A stretch of 33,584 nucleotides of DNA from an uncultured Bacteroidales bacterium. GTDB taxonomy: Bacteria > Bacteroidota > Bacteroidia > Bacteroidales > Bacteroidaceae. Location of the stretch: NCBI GenBank assembly GCA_902787575.1, contig CADAGX010000027.1:1-33584 (forward strand). Direction: 5' to 3'. Each line of letters opens with the position of its first letter. Within the stretch, counting starts at the first letter, position 1. Made by a program: the position numbers and the translations under genes. Positions 1-8,187 of the stretch are shown in pieces. Under the pieces are notes generated by a model. That model was given only the letters and a program-made list of their open reading frames with translations, did not search any database and was not told where the DNA came from.

Positions 1-254
1 ATGATGGCCAGCGTTACGTTGGGCGCTATCACCGAGAGCTGGTTCAACTCCTCGTCGGTAAAGAATTTGTCGGCCACCTTGATGATGCTCTTCTTGCCCA
101 TTTTCTGGCTTTTGAGGTTGAAGCCGATGGTTACCGGTGTGGGCATCTCCTGCAGGTGAAGCAGGTTTACCACCTGAAAGAGTTTGGCCGAGGGTATGTG
201 GTCTATGACGGTGCCGTTCTCGAGTGCGGCCACCTGCATTTCCTGACGTTTCAT
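1..254 (-). CDS. pyrI: Aspartate carbamoyltransferase regulatory chain, partial (C-terminus beyond window)
   Basis: This is the regulatory subunit that binds nucleotide effectors and assembles with the PyrB catalytic trimers of aspartate transcarbamoylase in pyrimidine synthesis. The visible 84 codons start [20 protein letters not shown] and continue through [10 protein letters not shown] and PVTIGFNL, the typical N-terminal allosteric domain of PyrI. The C-terminal zinc-binding domain (four cysteines in the family) lies beyond position 1 and cannot be checked. The ATG at 254-252 is about 10 bases downstream of the pyrB stop, so the two are almost certainly one transcript, pyrB first. Identification is by recognising the family sequence; the only limitation is truncation by the window edge. 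Confidence 0.93.
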   Translation of the reverse strand, partial: MKRQEMQVAALENGTVIDHIPSAKLFQVVNLLHLQEMPTPVTIGFNLKSQKMGKKSIIKVADKFFTDEELNQLSVIAPNVTLAI

Positions 255-264
255 CTTGTCCGTT

Positions 265-1212
265 TTATTCAATAATTGTTTTGTCGTTCTTTACGTCCTC
301 CAGCGTGATGCCCAGCGAGTCGCAGATGAGCGCCTGACGGGCATAGAGACCGTTGCGCGCCTGCTGGAAGTAGTAGGCATACGGTGTGTCGTCGATGCTG
401 TATTCTATCTCGTTCACGCGTGGCAGCGGATGCAGAATCTTCATGTTCGGACGCGCCTCGCTGAGCATGTCTTTCTTCAGCAGGTAGGCGTCCTTCACGC
501 GCTCGTATTCCATCAGGTCTGTGAAGCGCTCGCGCTGCACGCGTGTCATGTATAGAATGTCGGCGCCCGAGATGGTGTGCGCATCGAAGTCCTTGTGCTC
601 GAAGAATCGTATGCCGTTTTCGCGGCAGTACATCTTATAGTATTCGGGCATGGCCAGCTCGTCGGGTGCGATGAAGTGGAACGTCGGGTTGAAGTGCCGC
701 ATGGCTGTGAGCATGCTGTGTACGGTGCGCCCGTACTTCAGGTCGCCCACCAGATAGATGCTCAGGTCGTCGAGCCGCCCTTGTGTCTGGCTGATGGTGT
801 AGAGGTCGAGCATCGTCTGGCTCGGGTGCTGATTCGCACCGTCTCCGGCGTTCACGATGGGGACAGGCGACACCTCGCTGGCATACTGGGCTGCGCCCTC
901 CAGGAAGTGACGCATCACGATGATGTCTGCGTAGTTCGACACCATCATTATCGTGTCCTTCAGCGTCTCTCCCTTCGTGTTGCTGGTCACTTTCGGGTCG
1001 GCAAATCCGATTACGCGGGCGCCCAAACGGTTGGCCGCCGTCTCGAAACTAAGGCGCGTGCGTGTGCTGGGCTCAAAAAAGAGGGTCGCCACCACGCGTC
1101 CCTCCAGCAGGCGGCGATTGGGGTGCTTCTCGAATTCGCGCGCCATGTCTATGAGATAGAGAATCTTCTCGCGCGAATACTTCGCAATTGTGACAAGGCT
1201 TTTGTTTTCCAT
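265..1212 (-). CDS. pyrB: Aspartate carbamoyltransferase catalytic chain
   Basis: PyrB condenses carbamoyl phosphate with aspartate to N-carbamoylaspartate, the committed step of cytosolic de novo pyrimidine synthesis. The protein is 315 aa, the usual length. Visible motifs are the carbamoyl-phosphate loop [12 protein letters not shown] (about residues 46-57), [19 protein letters not shown] (Gln-His-Pro-Ser-Gln loop) and the HPLPRVNEI motif of the aspartate domain. The frame stays open 24 codons upstream, but I chose the ATG at 1212 because the promoter -7 box lies at 1258-1251, inside that extension, and homology begins at MENKSLVTI. It is followed directly by pyrI and is divergent from the penicillin-binding protein gene. 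Confidence 0.97.
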   Translation of the reverse strand: MENKSLVTIAKYSREKILYLIDMAREFEKHPNRRLLEGRVVATLFFEPSTRTRLSFETAANRLGARVIGFADPKVTSNTKGETLKDTIMMVSNYADIIVMRHFLEGAAQYASEVSPVPIVNAGDGANQHPSQTMLDLYTISQTQGRLDDLSIYLVGDLKYGRTVHSMLTAMRHFNPTFHFIAPDELAMPEYYKMYCRENGIRFFEHKDFDAHTISGADILYMTRVQRERFTDLMEYERVKDAYLLKKDMLSEARPNMKILHPLPRVNEIEYSIDDTPYAYYFQQARNGLYARQALICDSLGITLEDVKNDKTIIE

Positions 1213-1250
1213 TGTGGTTGCGTTATTTGTTGCATTCACTTTTCCGATGC

Positions 1251-1281
1251 CAAAGGTATCTATTTTTTTTCTTCCGTGCAA
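1251..1281 (-). promoter_or_regulatory. Bacteroidetes-type promoter for pyrBI
   Basis: On the minus strand TACCTTTG (1258-1251) matches the TAnnTTTG -7 box, with TTG (1281-1279) 20 bases upstream as the -33 element. The predicted leader to the pyrB ATG is about 35-40 bases, too short for a classical attenuator; I see no terminator-like hairpin in it. Confidence 0.75.
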
Positions 1282-1341
1282 CAACTTTCAATTATTGTGG
1301 AACTTTTTTTCTTTCCGGCTTCGTATCTCAAGATAAATTCG

Positions 1342-1349
1342 TAACTTTG
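1342..1349 (+). promoter_or_regulatory. -7 box of the penicillin-binding protein promoter
   Basis: TAACTTTG matches TAnnTTTG and lies 23 bases before the ATG at 1373. No clear TTTG is seen at the expected -33 position; the upstream stretch is T-rich. The intergenic region 1213-1372 therefore holds two divergent promoters. Confidence 0.65.
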
Positions 1350-1372
1350 CAGTCCAACCGAACCTGAAAATT

Positions 1373-3724
1373 ATGCTAAAGAAAGTTCTTGTCACCCTTT
1401 GGGTGCTTTTGATAATTGGCATCGTGGCCTGCGGTCTTATCTTTGCTGCCATATTCCGTGGCTACATCGGTTACATGCCGGCCATCGAACAGCTCGAAAA
1501 TCCAGTGGATATGTTTGCCTCTCAGGTGCTGTCGAGCGACGGCAAGCTATTGGGCACGTGGAGCTACAGCCGCGAGAACCGCATTTTCGTTTCCTACGAC
1601 GACCTTACTCCGAATCTGCCGCAGGCGCTTGTGGCCACAGAGGACGAACGCTTCTTCCAACATAGCGGCATCGACTTCAAAGCCTTGCTGCGTGCCGTTG
1701 TGAAGCGTGGCGTACTGCAGCAGAAGAGTGCCGGCGGTGGCAGCACCATCACGCAGCAGCTGGCCAAGCAGCTCTATTCGGAAAAGGCCATGAACACGCG
1801 CGAACGCCTGCTGCAGAAACCCATCGAGTGGGCCATTGCGCTGAAGTTGGAACGGCACTACACGAAGGAAGAAATCATTACGCTTTATCTGAATAAGTTT
1901 GATTTCCTGCACAATGCAGTCGGCATCAAGACTGCAGCCAAGACTTATTTCGGCAAGGAGCCTAAGGACCTGACACTCCTGGAGTGCGCCACGCTGGTTG
2001 GCATGTGCAAGAACCCGAGCTACTTCAATCCCGTTCGTTTCCCAGAGCGCAGCCTGGCGCGCCGCAACGTCGTTTTGGCACAGATGCAGAAGGCCGGATA
2101 CATCACCAAGGCCGAGCAGCAGGAGGCCATGCTTCAGCCGCTGACGCTCAACTTCCACCGCGTGGATCATAAAGAGGGTGTTGCCGCCTACTTGCGCGAA
2201 TATCTGCGCCTGACGCTCATGGCCAAGAAGCCGCGTCGCAGTGACTATGCCAGTTGGCAGGGCCAGAAGTACTACGAGGACTCGCTCTCGTGGGAGACCG
2301 ACCCGCTCTACGGCTGGTGCAACAAGAACAAGAAGCCAGAGAACAAGCGCAAGGACTCGGGCGACACCTATTATAATATATATACCGACGGCCTGAAGAT
2401 TTACACCACCATCGACAGCCGCATGCAGGCATACGCCGAGGAGGCCGTGGAGCGCCACGTGGTGGGCGAACTGCAGCCCGCATTCGAAGCCGAGTTGAAG
2501 CGCAACAAGAATGCGCCCTATGCTGCGGCCGTTCCGGCACAGAAGGCCAAGGCCGACCTCGAGCGCTCCGTGCGCCAGAGCGAGCGATACATACAGATGA
2601 AGAAGGCGGGCTACTCTGCCTCGGAGATAGAAGATGCGTTCAATACACGTACCGAGATGACCGTTTACACGCCGCAGGGCGACGTGGACACGCTGATGAC
2701 GCCGCTCGACAGCATCCGCCACTACAAATCGTTCCTCCGCGCCGGATTTATGTGCATGGAGAACGAGACCGGACACGTGAAAGCCTACGTTGGCGGCACG
2801 AATTTCAGCCATTTCCAGTACGACATGGTGACGCAGGGCAAGCGGCAGGTGGGCTCTACCATCAAGCCGTATCTCTACACGCTGGCAATGGAGAGCGGGT
2901 GGTCGCCGTGCGACTTGGCCCCCAACGTGGCACAGACCTACTATACCGAGTCGGGACAGGCTTGGACACCCCGAAACGGCAGCCGTGCACGCTATGGCGA
3001 GATGGTGACTCTGAAGTGGGGACTGGCGCAGAGCAACAACTGGATTTCGGCTTGGCTGATGAATCAGCTGTCGCCCGACGCACTGGTGCGTCTGCTCCAC
3101 GACTTCGGCATTCTCAACCGCGACATTGTGCCGGCTCTCTCGCTCTGTCTGGGCTCGGCAGACATCTCGGTGGCTGAGATGGTGGGTGCCTATTCGGCCT
3201 TCTCGCGTCGCGGCGTTCGGCGTCACCCCATCTACGTGACGCGCATCGAGGACGGCGACGGAAATATACTGGCCGAAATCACTCCGCGCGTGAGTCATGT
3301 CATCTCTGAGGAAGCGGCGTACAAGATGATTGGCATGATGCGAGGCGTCATAGACGGCGGCACAGGTAGCCGCATGCGTTTCCGCTACAACATCACTGCG
3401 CCAATGGCCGGAAAGACCGGCACCACAAACGATAATTCCGACGGTTGGTTTATCGGATACACGCCCAGCCTTTGCTTCGGTGCGTGGGTCGGCGGCGAGG
3501 AGCGCGACGTGCACTTCAACAGCATGGCACTCGGTCAGGGCGCCAATGCCGCACTTCCCATCGCGGCCTACTTCCTGCAGAAAGTCTATGCCGACGGTCG
3601 CCTCGGATACAGTCAGGACGAGAACTTCGACATTCCGGCCGGCTTCAATCCCTGCAACGAGGGTGGCGAGGAGGATTCCATTGTCATCGACGAAACGCCG
3701 GGCCTCGACGGACTGGCCAACTAA
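1373..3724 (+). CDS. Class A penicillin-binding protein (bifunctional peptidoglycan synthase, PBP1A family)
   Basis: The enzyme polymerises lipid II glycan strands and cross-links peptide stems on the outer face of the inner membrane. The 783-aa protein begins with a short cytoplasmic tail and one transmembrane anchor (about residues 5-28). The GT51 glycosyltransferase domain follows, with catalytic E90 in EDERFFQHSG and GGSTITQQLAKQLY (about 112-125). The C-terminal transpeptidase has S495-x-x-K498 (GSTIKPY), S554-N-N and K681-T-G. All catalytic motifs are intact. The linker between the domains is Lys/Glu-rich and moderately long. kdsB follows 51 bases downstream on the same strand. The symbol mrcA/ponA is often used, but I cannot separate 1A from other class A subtypes with certainty. 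Confidence 0.95.
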   Translation: MLKKVLVTLWVLLIIGIVACGLIFAAIFRGYIGYMPAIEQLENPVDMFASQVLSSDGKLLGTWSYSRENRIFVSYDDLTPNLPQALVATEDERFFQHSGIDFKALLRAVVKRGVLQQKSAGGGSTITQQLAKQLYSEKAMNTRERLLQKPIEWAIALKLERHYTKEEIITLYLNKFDFLHNAVGIKTAAKTYFGKEPKDLTLLECATLVGMCKNPSYFNPVRFPERSLARRNVVLAQMQKAGYITKAEQQEAMLQPLTLNFHRVDHKEGVAAYLREYLRLTLMAKKPRRSDYASWQGQKYYEDSLSWETDPLYGWCNKNKKPENKRKDSGDTYYNIYTDGLKIYTTIDSRMQAYAEEAVERHVVGELQPAFEAELKRNKNAPYAAAVPAQKAKADLERSVRQSERYIQMKKAGYSASEIEDAFNTRTEMTVYTPQGDVDTLMTPLDSIRHYKSFLRAGFMCMENETGHVKAYVGGTNFSHFQYDMVTQGKRQVGSTIKPYLYTLAMESGWSPCDLAPNVAQTYYTESGQAWTPRNGSRARYGEMVTLKWGLAQSNNWISAWLMNQLSPDALVRLLHDFGILNRDIVPALSLCLGSADISVAEMVGAYSAFSRRGVRRHPIYVTRIEDGDGNILAEITPRVSHVISEEAAYKMIGMMRGVIDGGTGSRMRFRYNITAPMAGKTGTTNDNSDGWFIGYTPSLCFGAWVGGEERDVHFNSMALGQGANAALPIAAYFLQKVYADGRLGYSQDENFDIPAGFNPCNEGGEEDSIVIDETPGLDGLAN

Positions 3725-3738
3725 GATACTAACAACGG

Positions 3739-3757
3739 GCGAGCGTTTCGCGCTCGC
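3739..3757 (+). other. Intercistronic hairpin between PBP and kdsB
   Basis: A 7-bp perfect GC-rich stem (GCGAGCG / CGCTCGC) closes a 5-base loop. No T-run follows, so it is unlikely to be a complete intrinsic terminator; it could attenuate transcription or stabilise an mRNA end. Confidence 0.5.
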
Positions 3758-3775
3758 AAAGACACGACAGGAAAA

Positions 3776-4531
3776 ATGAAATTTATTGCATTGATTCCCG
3801 CACGCTATGCCAGCACGCGCTTCCCGGCCAAGCCGCTTGCTCTGCTGCGTGGCAAGCCCGTGATCCAATGGGTGTGGGAGACTGCAGCGCGCTGCATGGA
3901 CGACGCTGTGGTTTGCACCGACGACGAACGCATCATGCAGGCAGTGGAACGCTTTGGCGGCCGTGCCGTGATGACGAGCACCAGTCATCGCAGCGGCACC
4001 GACCGTTGCTACGAGGCATACCAGAAGGTAGGGCAGGGCGCCGACGTGGTGGTAAATATTCAGGGCGACGAGCCTTTCATTCATCCCACACAACTCCAGA
4101 CCATCCGTGCCTGTTTCGAGAATGCCGACACGCAGATTGCCACACTGGTCAAGCCGTTCCGTCCCGAAGACGGACTTGAAGCTTTGCGAAATCCAAACTC
4201 GCCTAAGGTGGTGGTGGACAATCAGATGCGTGCACTCTACTTTAGCCGTAGTGTGGTGCCGTACGTGCGCGGTGCAGAACCTGACGTGTGGCTCAGCCGC
4301 CACACGTTCTACAAGCATATTGGCCTCTATGCCTACCGCGCCGACGTGCTGCGGCAGATTACGTCGCTGCCTCAGTCGTCGTTGGAAGTGGCCGAGTCGC
4401 TCGAACAACTGCGTTGGCTACAGAACGGATTCACCATTCGCGTGGGTATTACCGACGTGGAGACCATCGGCATCGATACGCCCGACGATCTGATGCGGGC
4501 TGAGGTTTTTGCGGCGCAGCACTTCGGATGA
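3776..4531 (+). CDS. kdsB: 3-deoxy-manno-octulosonate cytidylyltransferase (CMP-Kdo synthetase)
   Basis: KdsB activates Kdo with CTP to CMP-Kdo for attachment to lipid A in the cytosolic part of LPS inner-core synthesis. The 251-aa product has the N-terminal nucleotide-binding motif IPARYASTRFPAKPL (residues 7-21), GKPVIQWVWE, VVVNIQGDEPFI (metal/nucleotide site) and ETIGIDTPDDL near the C-terminus, all typical of the family, and the length is standard. AGGAAAA directly before the ATG may act as a weak ribosome-binding site. It lies between a peptidoglycan synthase and a set of exported phosphoesterases, so the first 10 kb of plus-strand genes has an envelope theme. Confidence 0.97.
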   Translation: MKFIALIPARYASTRFPAKPLALLRGKPVIQWVWETAARCMDDAVVCTDDERIMQAVERFGGRAVMTSTSHRSGTDRCYEAYQKVGQGADVVVNIQGDEPFIHPTQLQTIRACFENADTQIATLVKPFRPEDGLEALRNPNSPKVVVDNQMRALYFSRSVVPYVRGAEPDVWLSRHTFYKHIGLYAYRADVLRQITSLPQSSLEVAESLEQLRWLQNGFTIRVGITDVETIGIDTPDDLMRAEVFAAQHFG

Positions 4532-4593
4532 CCGGAAACCAAGCGTCGCAAGATGCATTCCCACACTTTAAAATCTTAAATAGAACTAAACAT

Positions 4594-6381
4594 ATGATTA
4601 AGAAATACTTCGTTCTCTTGCTCCTCGCGCTCACTTCGTTGGCTGCAAAGGCCCAGAATGTGAAAGGCTACGTTCGCAGTGCCAATAAGGGCGTGCCCGG
4701 TGTGGTGGTGAGTGACGGCGATTCGGTGACCGTGACCGATGAGAACGGCTTTTATGCCCTGCAGTCCGACAAGCGCAACGGCTATGTCTTCTACACCCTG
4801 CCGCGTGGCTATGAGCCAACGTTGCAAGACGGCTTCCGTCCGCAGTTCTGGCAGGCGCTTAAGTACTCGGTAAATCTGGCCGAGACGCACAGCTTCACGA
4901 TAATACGGCGTGACAACGACGACTATTCGCTGGTCATCGGTGCCGACTCGCATCTGGCAAATCGCACAAGCGACCTTGCGCAGTTCAAGGCAGGCTACAT
5001 GGAATGCCTGAAAGCCGAGAAGAAAGCCGTAGGTTCGGGCCGCATCTATTCGATGATACTGGGCGACCTGACGTGGGACAACTACTGGTACTCGCGAAAC
5101 TACGACTTGGAGGACTTTATGAGCACGTGCAAGGAGTACGGCTATCCCATGACGCTGTGGCCCGTCATTGGCAATCACGACAACGACGGCGCGACACCGG
5201 CTGGCGAGAACTGCGACTTCCTGGCCTCCGGGCCTTGGCGCAAGATAGTCTGCCCGAACTATTATTCGTTCAACCTTGGGCGCGTTCACTACGTTGTACT
5301 CGACGACATCTACTACAAGAACGAAGATACGGGTGGATCGTACAATACGGGCATTGTGGGCAGCCGCAACTACACCAACCACATTACGCCCGAGCAGTTC
5401 GAATGGCTGAAGCGCGACCTCGCATACGTCGAGGACAAGACGGCGCCACTGGTCATCGCACTTCACATTCCCGTATGGTTGCTGAACAAGAAGTCGCCCT
5501 TTGCCGCCAGCGCCTTCCTTACCGGGTCTGACAGCGGAAAGTTGGCCGAGATATGTAAGGATTTCAAGAATGTACACGTCATAAGCGGTCATACCCACTA
5601 CAATCTCTTCTCGCATCCCACGTCGTATCCAAACATCATGGAGCACAACATCGCAGCCATCTGCGCCACATGGTGGTGGACGGGCAATATGAACGGGCAC
5701 CACGTCTGCCGCGACGGCTCCCCCGGCGGCTACTCGCTCTGGCAAGTGCAGGGCGACAAACTGCAATGGAAGTACAAATCCATAGAGCAGAACGGCGATA
5801 TGCAGATGCGCATCTACGATATGAATACCGTGAAGGAATACTTTGCTACGAACGACGATGCCAAAAAGATGCTTGCGAAGTATACAAGCCGGTCGAACTA
5901 CGCGTCGTTGGCAGACAACACCGTATACGTGAACATCTTTGCCTACGACAACGACTGGAAAGTGGAGGCATTCGAGGGCGAGACACGCCGCACGGCCACG
6001 CGCATCTGCGACGAAGACCCGTTCCACTCGCTGTGCTATGACTTACCTCGCGTGGCATCGACCGGAAGCTACACGGGCGACTTTGCCTCTACTACCACGT
6101 GCCATATGTTCAGCATCAAGACGAATGCCGCCAACACACCTGTCACGTTGCGCGTTACAGACTCCTTTGGCAACGTTTACGTGCAGAGTATTCAGCGGCC
6201 CATGCCCTTTGACATCAACTTGGAAAGCCGGCAGGAGATAGGCAGCACGTCGGCCATCAGGCCTGTCGTGTCCGGCCAAAAGGTATCGCAGCACGTATAC
6301 GACCTCTCTGGGCGGCAAGTAGAGACACCGCGCGGCGGCATCCATGTAATAAACGGACGCAAAGTACTTCGCAAATATTAA
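4594..6381 (+). CDS. Secreted calcineurin-like phosphoesterase, copy 1 of a tandem array
   Basis: A 595-aa exported metallophosphoesterase. Residues 1-20 form a signal peptide ending AKA before QN. An N-terminal beta-sandwich-like domain (about 22-100; carboxypeptidase-regulatory type, DGDSVTVTDENGFYAL) precedes the dimetal catalytic core: D118 and H120 (GADSHL), D158 (ILGDLTW), N194-H195-D196 (IGNHD), H291 (ALHIPVW), and H333 and H335 (SGHTH). A C-terminal beta domain (about 400-565) follows, then a roughly 30-residue tail (YDLSGRQV...GGIHVINGRKVL) resembling a type IX secretion (T9SS) sorting signal. The frame opens at 4528, but the ATG at 4594 is required for the signal peptide. The substrate is unknown; the family cleaves phosphomonoesters or diesters. 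It follows kdsB by 62 bases with no clear promoter between. Confidence 0.9.
   Translation: MIKKYFVLLLLALTSLAAKAQNVKGYVRSANKGVPGVVVSDGDSVTVTDENGFYALQSDKRNGYVFYTLPRGYEPTLQDGFRPQFWQALKYSVNLAETHSFTIIRRDNDDYSLVIGADSHLANRTSDLAQFKAGYMECLKAEKKAVGSGRIYSMILGDLTWDNYWYSRNYDLEDFMSTCKEYGYPMTLWPVIGNHDNDGATPAGENCDFLASGPWRKIVCPNYYSFNLGRVHYVVLDDIYYKNEDTGGSYNTGIVGSRNYTNHITPEQFEWLKRDLAYVEDKTAPLVIALHIPVWLLNKKSPFAASAFLTGSDSGKLAEICKDFKNVHVISGHTHYNLFSHPTSYPNIMEHNIAAICATWWWTGNMNGHHVCRDGSPGGYSLWQVQGDKLQWKYKSIEQNGDMQMRIYDMNTVKEYFATNDDAKKMLAKYTSRSNYASLADNTVYVNIFAYDNDWKVEAFEGETRRTATRICDEDPFHSLCYDLPRVASTGSYTGDFASTTTCHMFSIKTNAANTPVTLRVTDSFGNVYVQSIQRPMPFDINLESRQEIGSTSAIRPVVSGQKVSQHVYDLSGRQVETPRGGIHVINGRKVLRKY
4651..5455 (+). 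repeat. Long direct repeat, unit 1 (5' half of phosphoesterase 1)
   Basis: This stretch aligns without gaps to 6441-7245 in the next gene (offset 1790) at very high nucleotide identity, including many synonymous positions. One run covering codons for EPTLQDGFRPQFWQA is identical base for base. Similarity falls sharply just after the ALHIPVW/AVHIPVW codons. Confidence 0.85.
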
Positions 6382-6386
6382 TTCCG

Positions 6387-8162
6387 ATGAAGAAACACAT
6401 ATTTTTCCTGGTCTTTGGGCTGTGTTCGCTCTCTGCTGCGGCCCAGAATGTGAAAGGCTACATCCGCAGTTCCAACAAGGGCGTGCCGGGTGTCGTGGTG
6501 AGTGACGGTGATTCGGTGACTGTGACCGACGAGAACGGTTACTATGCCCTGCAGTCCAACAAGCGCAACGGCTATGTCTTCTACACCCTGCCGCGTGGTT
6601 ACGAGCCAACGTTGCAAGACGGCTTCCGTCCGCAGTTCTGGCAGGCGCTCAAGTACTCGGTGAATCTGTCCGAGACGCACAGCTTTACGATAACGAAGAG
6701 GGACAACGACGACTATTCGATGGTCATCGGTGCCGACTCTCACCTGGCAAATCGCACAAGCGACCTTGCGCAGTTCAAGGCCGGCTACATGGAATGCCTG
6801 AAAGCAGAGAAGAAAGCTGCAGGCACGGGCCGCATCTATTCGATGATATTGGGCGACCTCTCGTGGGACAACTTTTGGTACGCACGCAATTTCGACTTGG
6901 AAGACTTCATGAGCAAGTGCAAGGAGTACGGCTACCCCATGACGTTGTGGCCTGTCATAGGCAATCATGACAACGACGGCGCGACGCTGGCCGGCGAGAA
7001 CTGCGACTTTCTGGCTTCCGGGCCTTGGCGCAGTATTGTCTGCCCGAACTATTATTCGTTCAACCTTGGGCGCGTTCACTACGTAGTGCTCGACGATATC
7101 TACTACAAGAACGAAGACACGGGCGGCTCGTACAACAAAGGCATTGTGGGCAGTCGCAACTACACCAACCACATTACGCCCGACCAGTTCGAATGGCTGA
7201 AGCGCGACCTCGCATACGTCGAAGACAAGACGGCACCGCTGGTCATTGCAGTGCATATCCCCGTTTGGAAAATCAATACTGCGTCCCCGTACGACACGAA
7301 GGCCAACCTCACGAGCGACGACAGTCAGACGCTGGCTAAGATAGTTAAGGACTTCAAAAACGTGCATATTATCAGCGGCCACACGCATATCAACTACCAT
7401 GCTCACCCGGCCGGCTATCCAAACATCATGGAGCACAACATCGCTGCCATTTGCGCCACGTGGTGGTGGACGGGACATGTCAGCGGCCATCATGTGTGCA
7501 AGGACGGAACGCCCGGCGGATATTCGTTCTGGCAGGTGCAAGGCGACAAACTGCAATGGAAATACAAATCCATAGAGCAGAACGGCGACCTGCAGATGCG
7601 CATTTACGACATGAATACGGTAAAGGAATATTTTGCCAAGAACGACAGCGCACTTACGATGCTTGCCAAGTATCCCGAGCGCACGACGTACAGCGAATTC
7701 ATGCCGAACCGCGTGGTCATCAACGTGTTCGCCTACGATACGGATTGGAAGATAACGGTCTATGAGGGCACAGCCCGCCGCTCTGCCATACGTTTCTATG
7801 GCGAAGATCCGTTCCACACCATTTCATACGACGTGCCGCGCGTTATCCAGAACGGCGATTATACGCAAGACTGGGTGGGCGGAAAGACAAGCCACCTCTT
7901 CCAGGTTACCACTGTGTCGTCCACTACGCCCGTTACCGTGCGTCTTACCGACTCATTCGGCAATGTGTATTCGCAAACCATCCAGCGGCCGCATCCGTTC
8001 TGCCTCGACATGGAAAAGTTGCAAAAGGACGAAGAACCCGCTGGGCTGCCTACTATTACGACAAAGGGCGAGAAGGATACTTACGACCTCGCGGGCCGTC
8101 GCGTGTACGCACCGCGGCGTGGCGTCTATGTGCAGGGCGGACGCAAGGTGCTGCACAAATAA
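6387..8162 (+). CDS. Secreted calcineurin-like phosphoesterase, copy 2 of a tandem array
   Basis: A 591-aa paralogue of the preceding gene with the same plan: signal peptide (residues 1-19, ending SAAA before QN), N-terminal beta domain, dimetal core with GADSHL, ILGDLSW, IGNHD, AVHIPVW and SGHTH all intact, C-terminal beta domain, and the tail YDLAGRRVYAPRRGVYVQGG. It starts 5 bases after copy 1 stops, so the genes are co-transcribed and possibly translationally coupled. The first ~290 residues are nearly identical to copy 1. The stretch after HIPVW (KINTASPYDTKANL... versus LLNKKSPFAASAFL...) and most of the C-terminal domain differ clearly. This suggests a recent duplication or gene conversion of the 5' part with independent change near the active-site rim. 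Confidence 0.9.
   Translation: MKKHIFFLVFGLCSLSAAAQNVKGYIRSSNKGVPGVVVSDGDSVTVTDENGYYALQSNKRNGYVFYTLPRGYEPTLQDGFRPQFWQALKYSVNLSETHSFTITKRDNDDYSMVIGADSHLANRTSDLAQFKAGYMECLKAEKKAAGTGRIYSMILGDLSWDNFWYARNFDLEDFMSKCKEYGYPMTLWPVIGNHDNDGATLAGENCDFLASGPWRSIVCPNYYSFNLGRVHYVVLDDIYYKNEDTGGSYNKGIVGSRNYTNHITPDQFEWLKRDLAYVEDKTAPLVIAVHIPVWKINTASPYDTKANLTSDDSQTLAKIVKDFKNVHIISGHTHINYHAHPAGYPNIMEHNIAAICATWWWTGHVSGHHVCKDGTPGGYSFWQVQGDKLQWKYKSIEQNGDLQMRIYDMNTVKEYFAKNDSALTMLAKYPERTTYSEFMPNRVVINVFAYDTDWKITVYEGTARRSAIRFYGEDPFHTISYDVPRVIQNGDYTQDWVGGKTSHLFQVTTVSSTTPVTVRLTDSFGNVYSQTIQRPHPFCLDMEKLQKDEEPAGLPTITTKGEKDTYDLAGRRVYAPRRGVYVQGGRKVLHK
6441..7245 (+). repeat. Long direct repeat, unit 2 (5' half of phosphoesterase 2)
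   Basis: Partner of 4651-5455 at a constant offset of 1790 bases. Two such long, nearly identical blocks in the same orientation could recombine, which would delete one gene and leave a chimera. Confidence 0.85.
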
Positions 8163-8187
8163 ACAGGCAAACTAAAAGCGGAATAAG

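Noticed and set aside
3739-3757. Complete terminator between the PBP and kdsB genes
   Set aside because: The stem is good but has no following T-run, and no new promoter is visible before kdsB, so I record it only as a hairpin.
1547-4408. 953-codon open frame on the minus strand opposite the penicillin-binding protein and kdsB genes
   Set aside because: It is antisense to two confidently identified genes, has no recognisable domain, and its composition (rich in His, Arg, Ala, Val) is what high-GC coding sequence gives on the opposite strand.
4651-7245. Assembly duplication as the cause of the near-identical phosphoesterase halves
   Set aside because: The blocks differ at scattered positions and the 3' halves diverge strongly, so they are true paralogues and not a duplicated contig segment.
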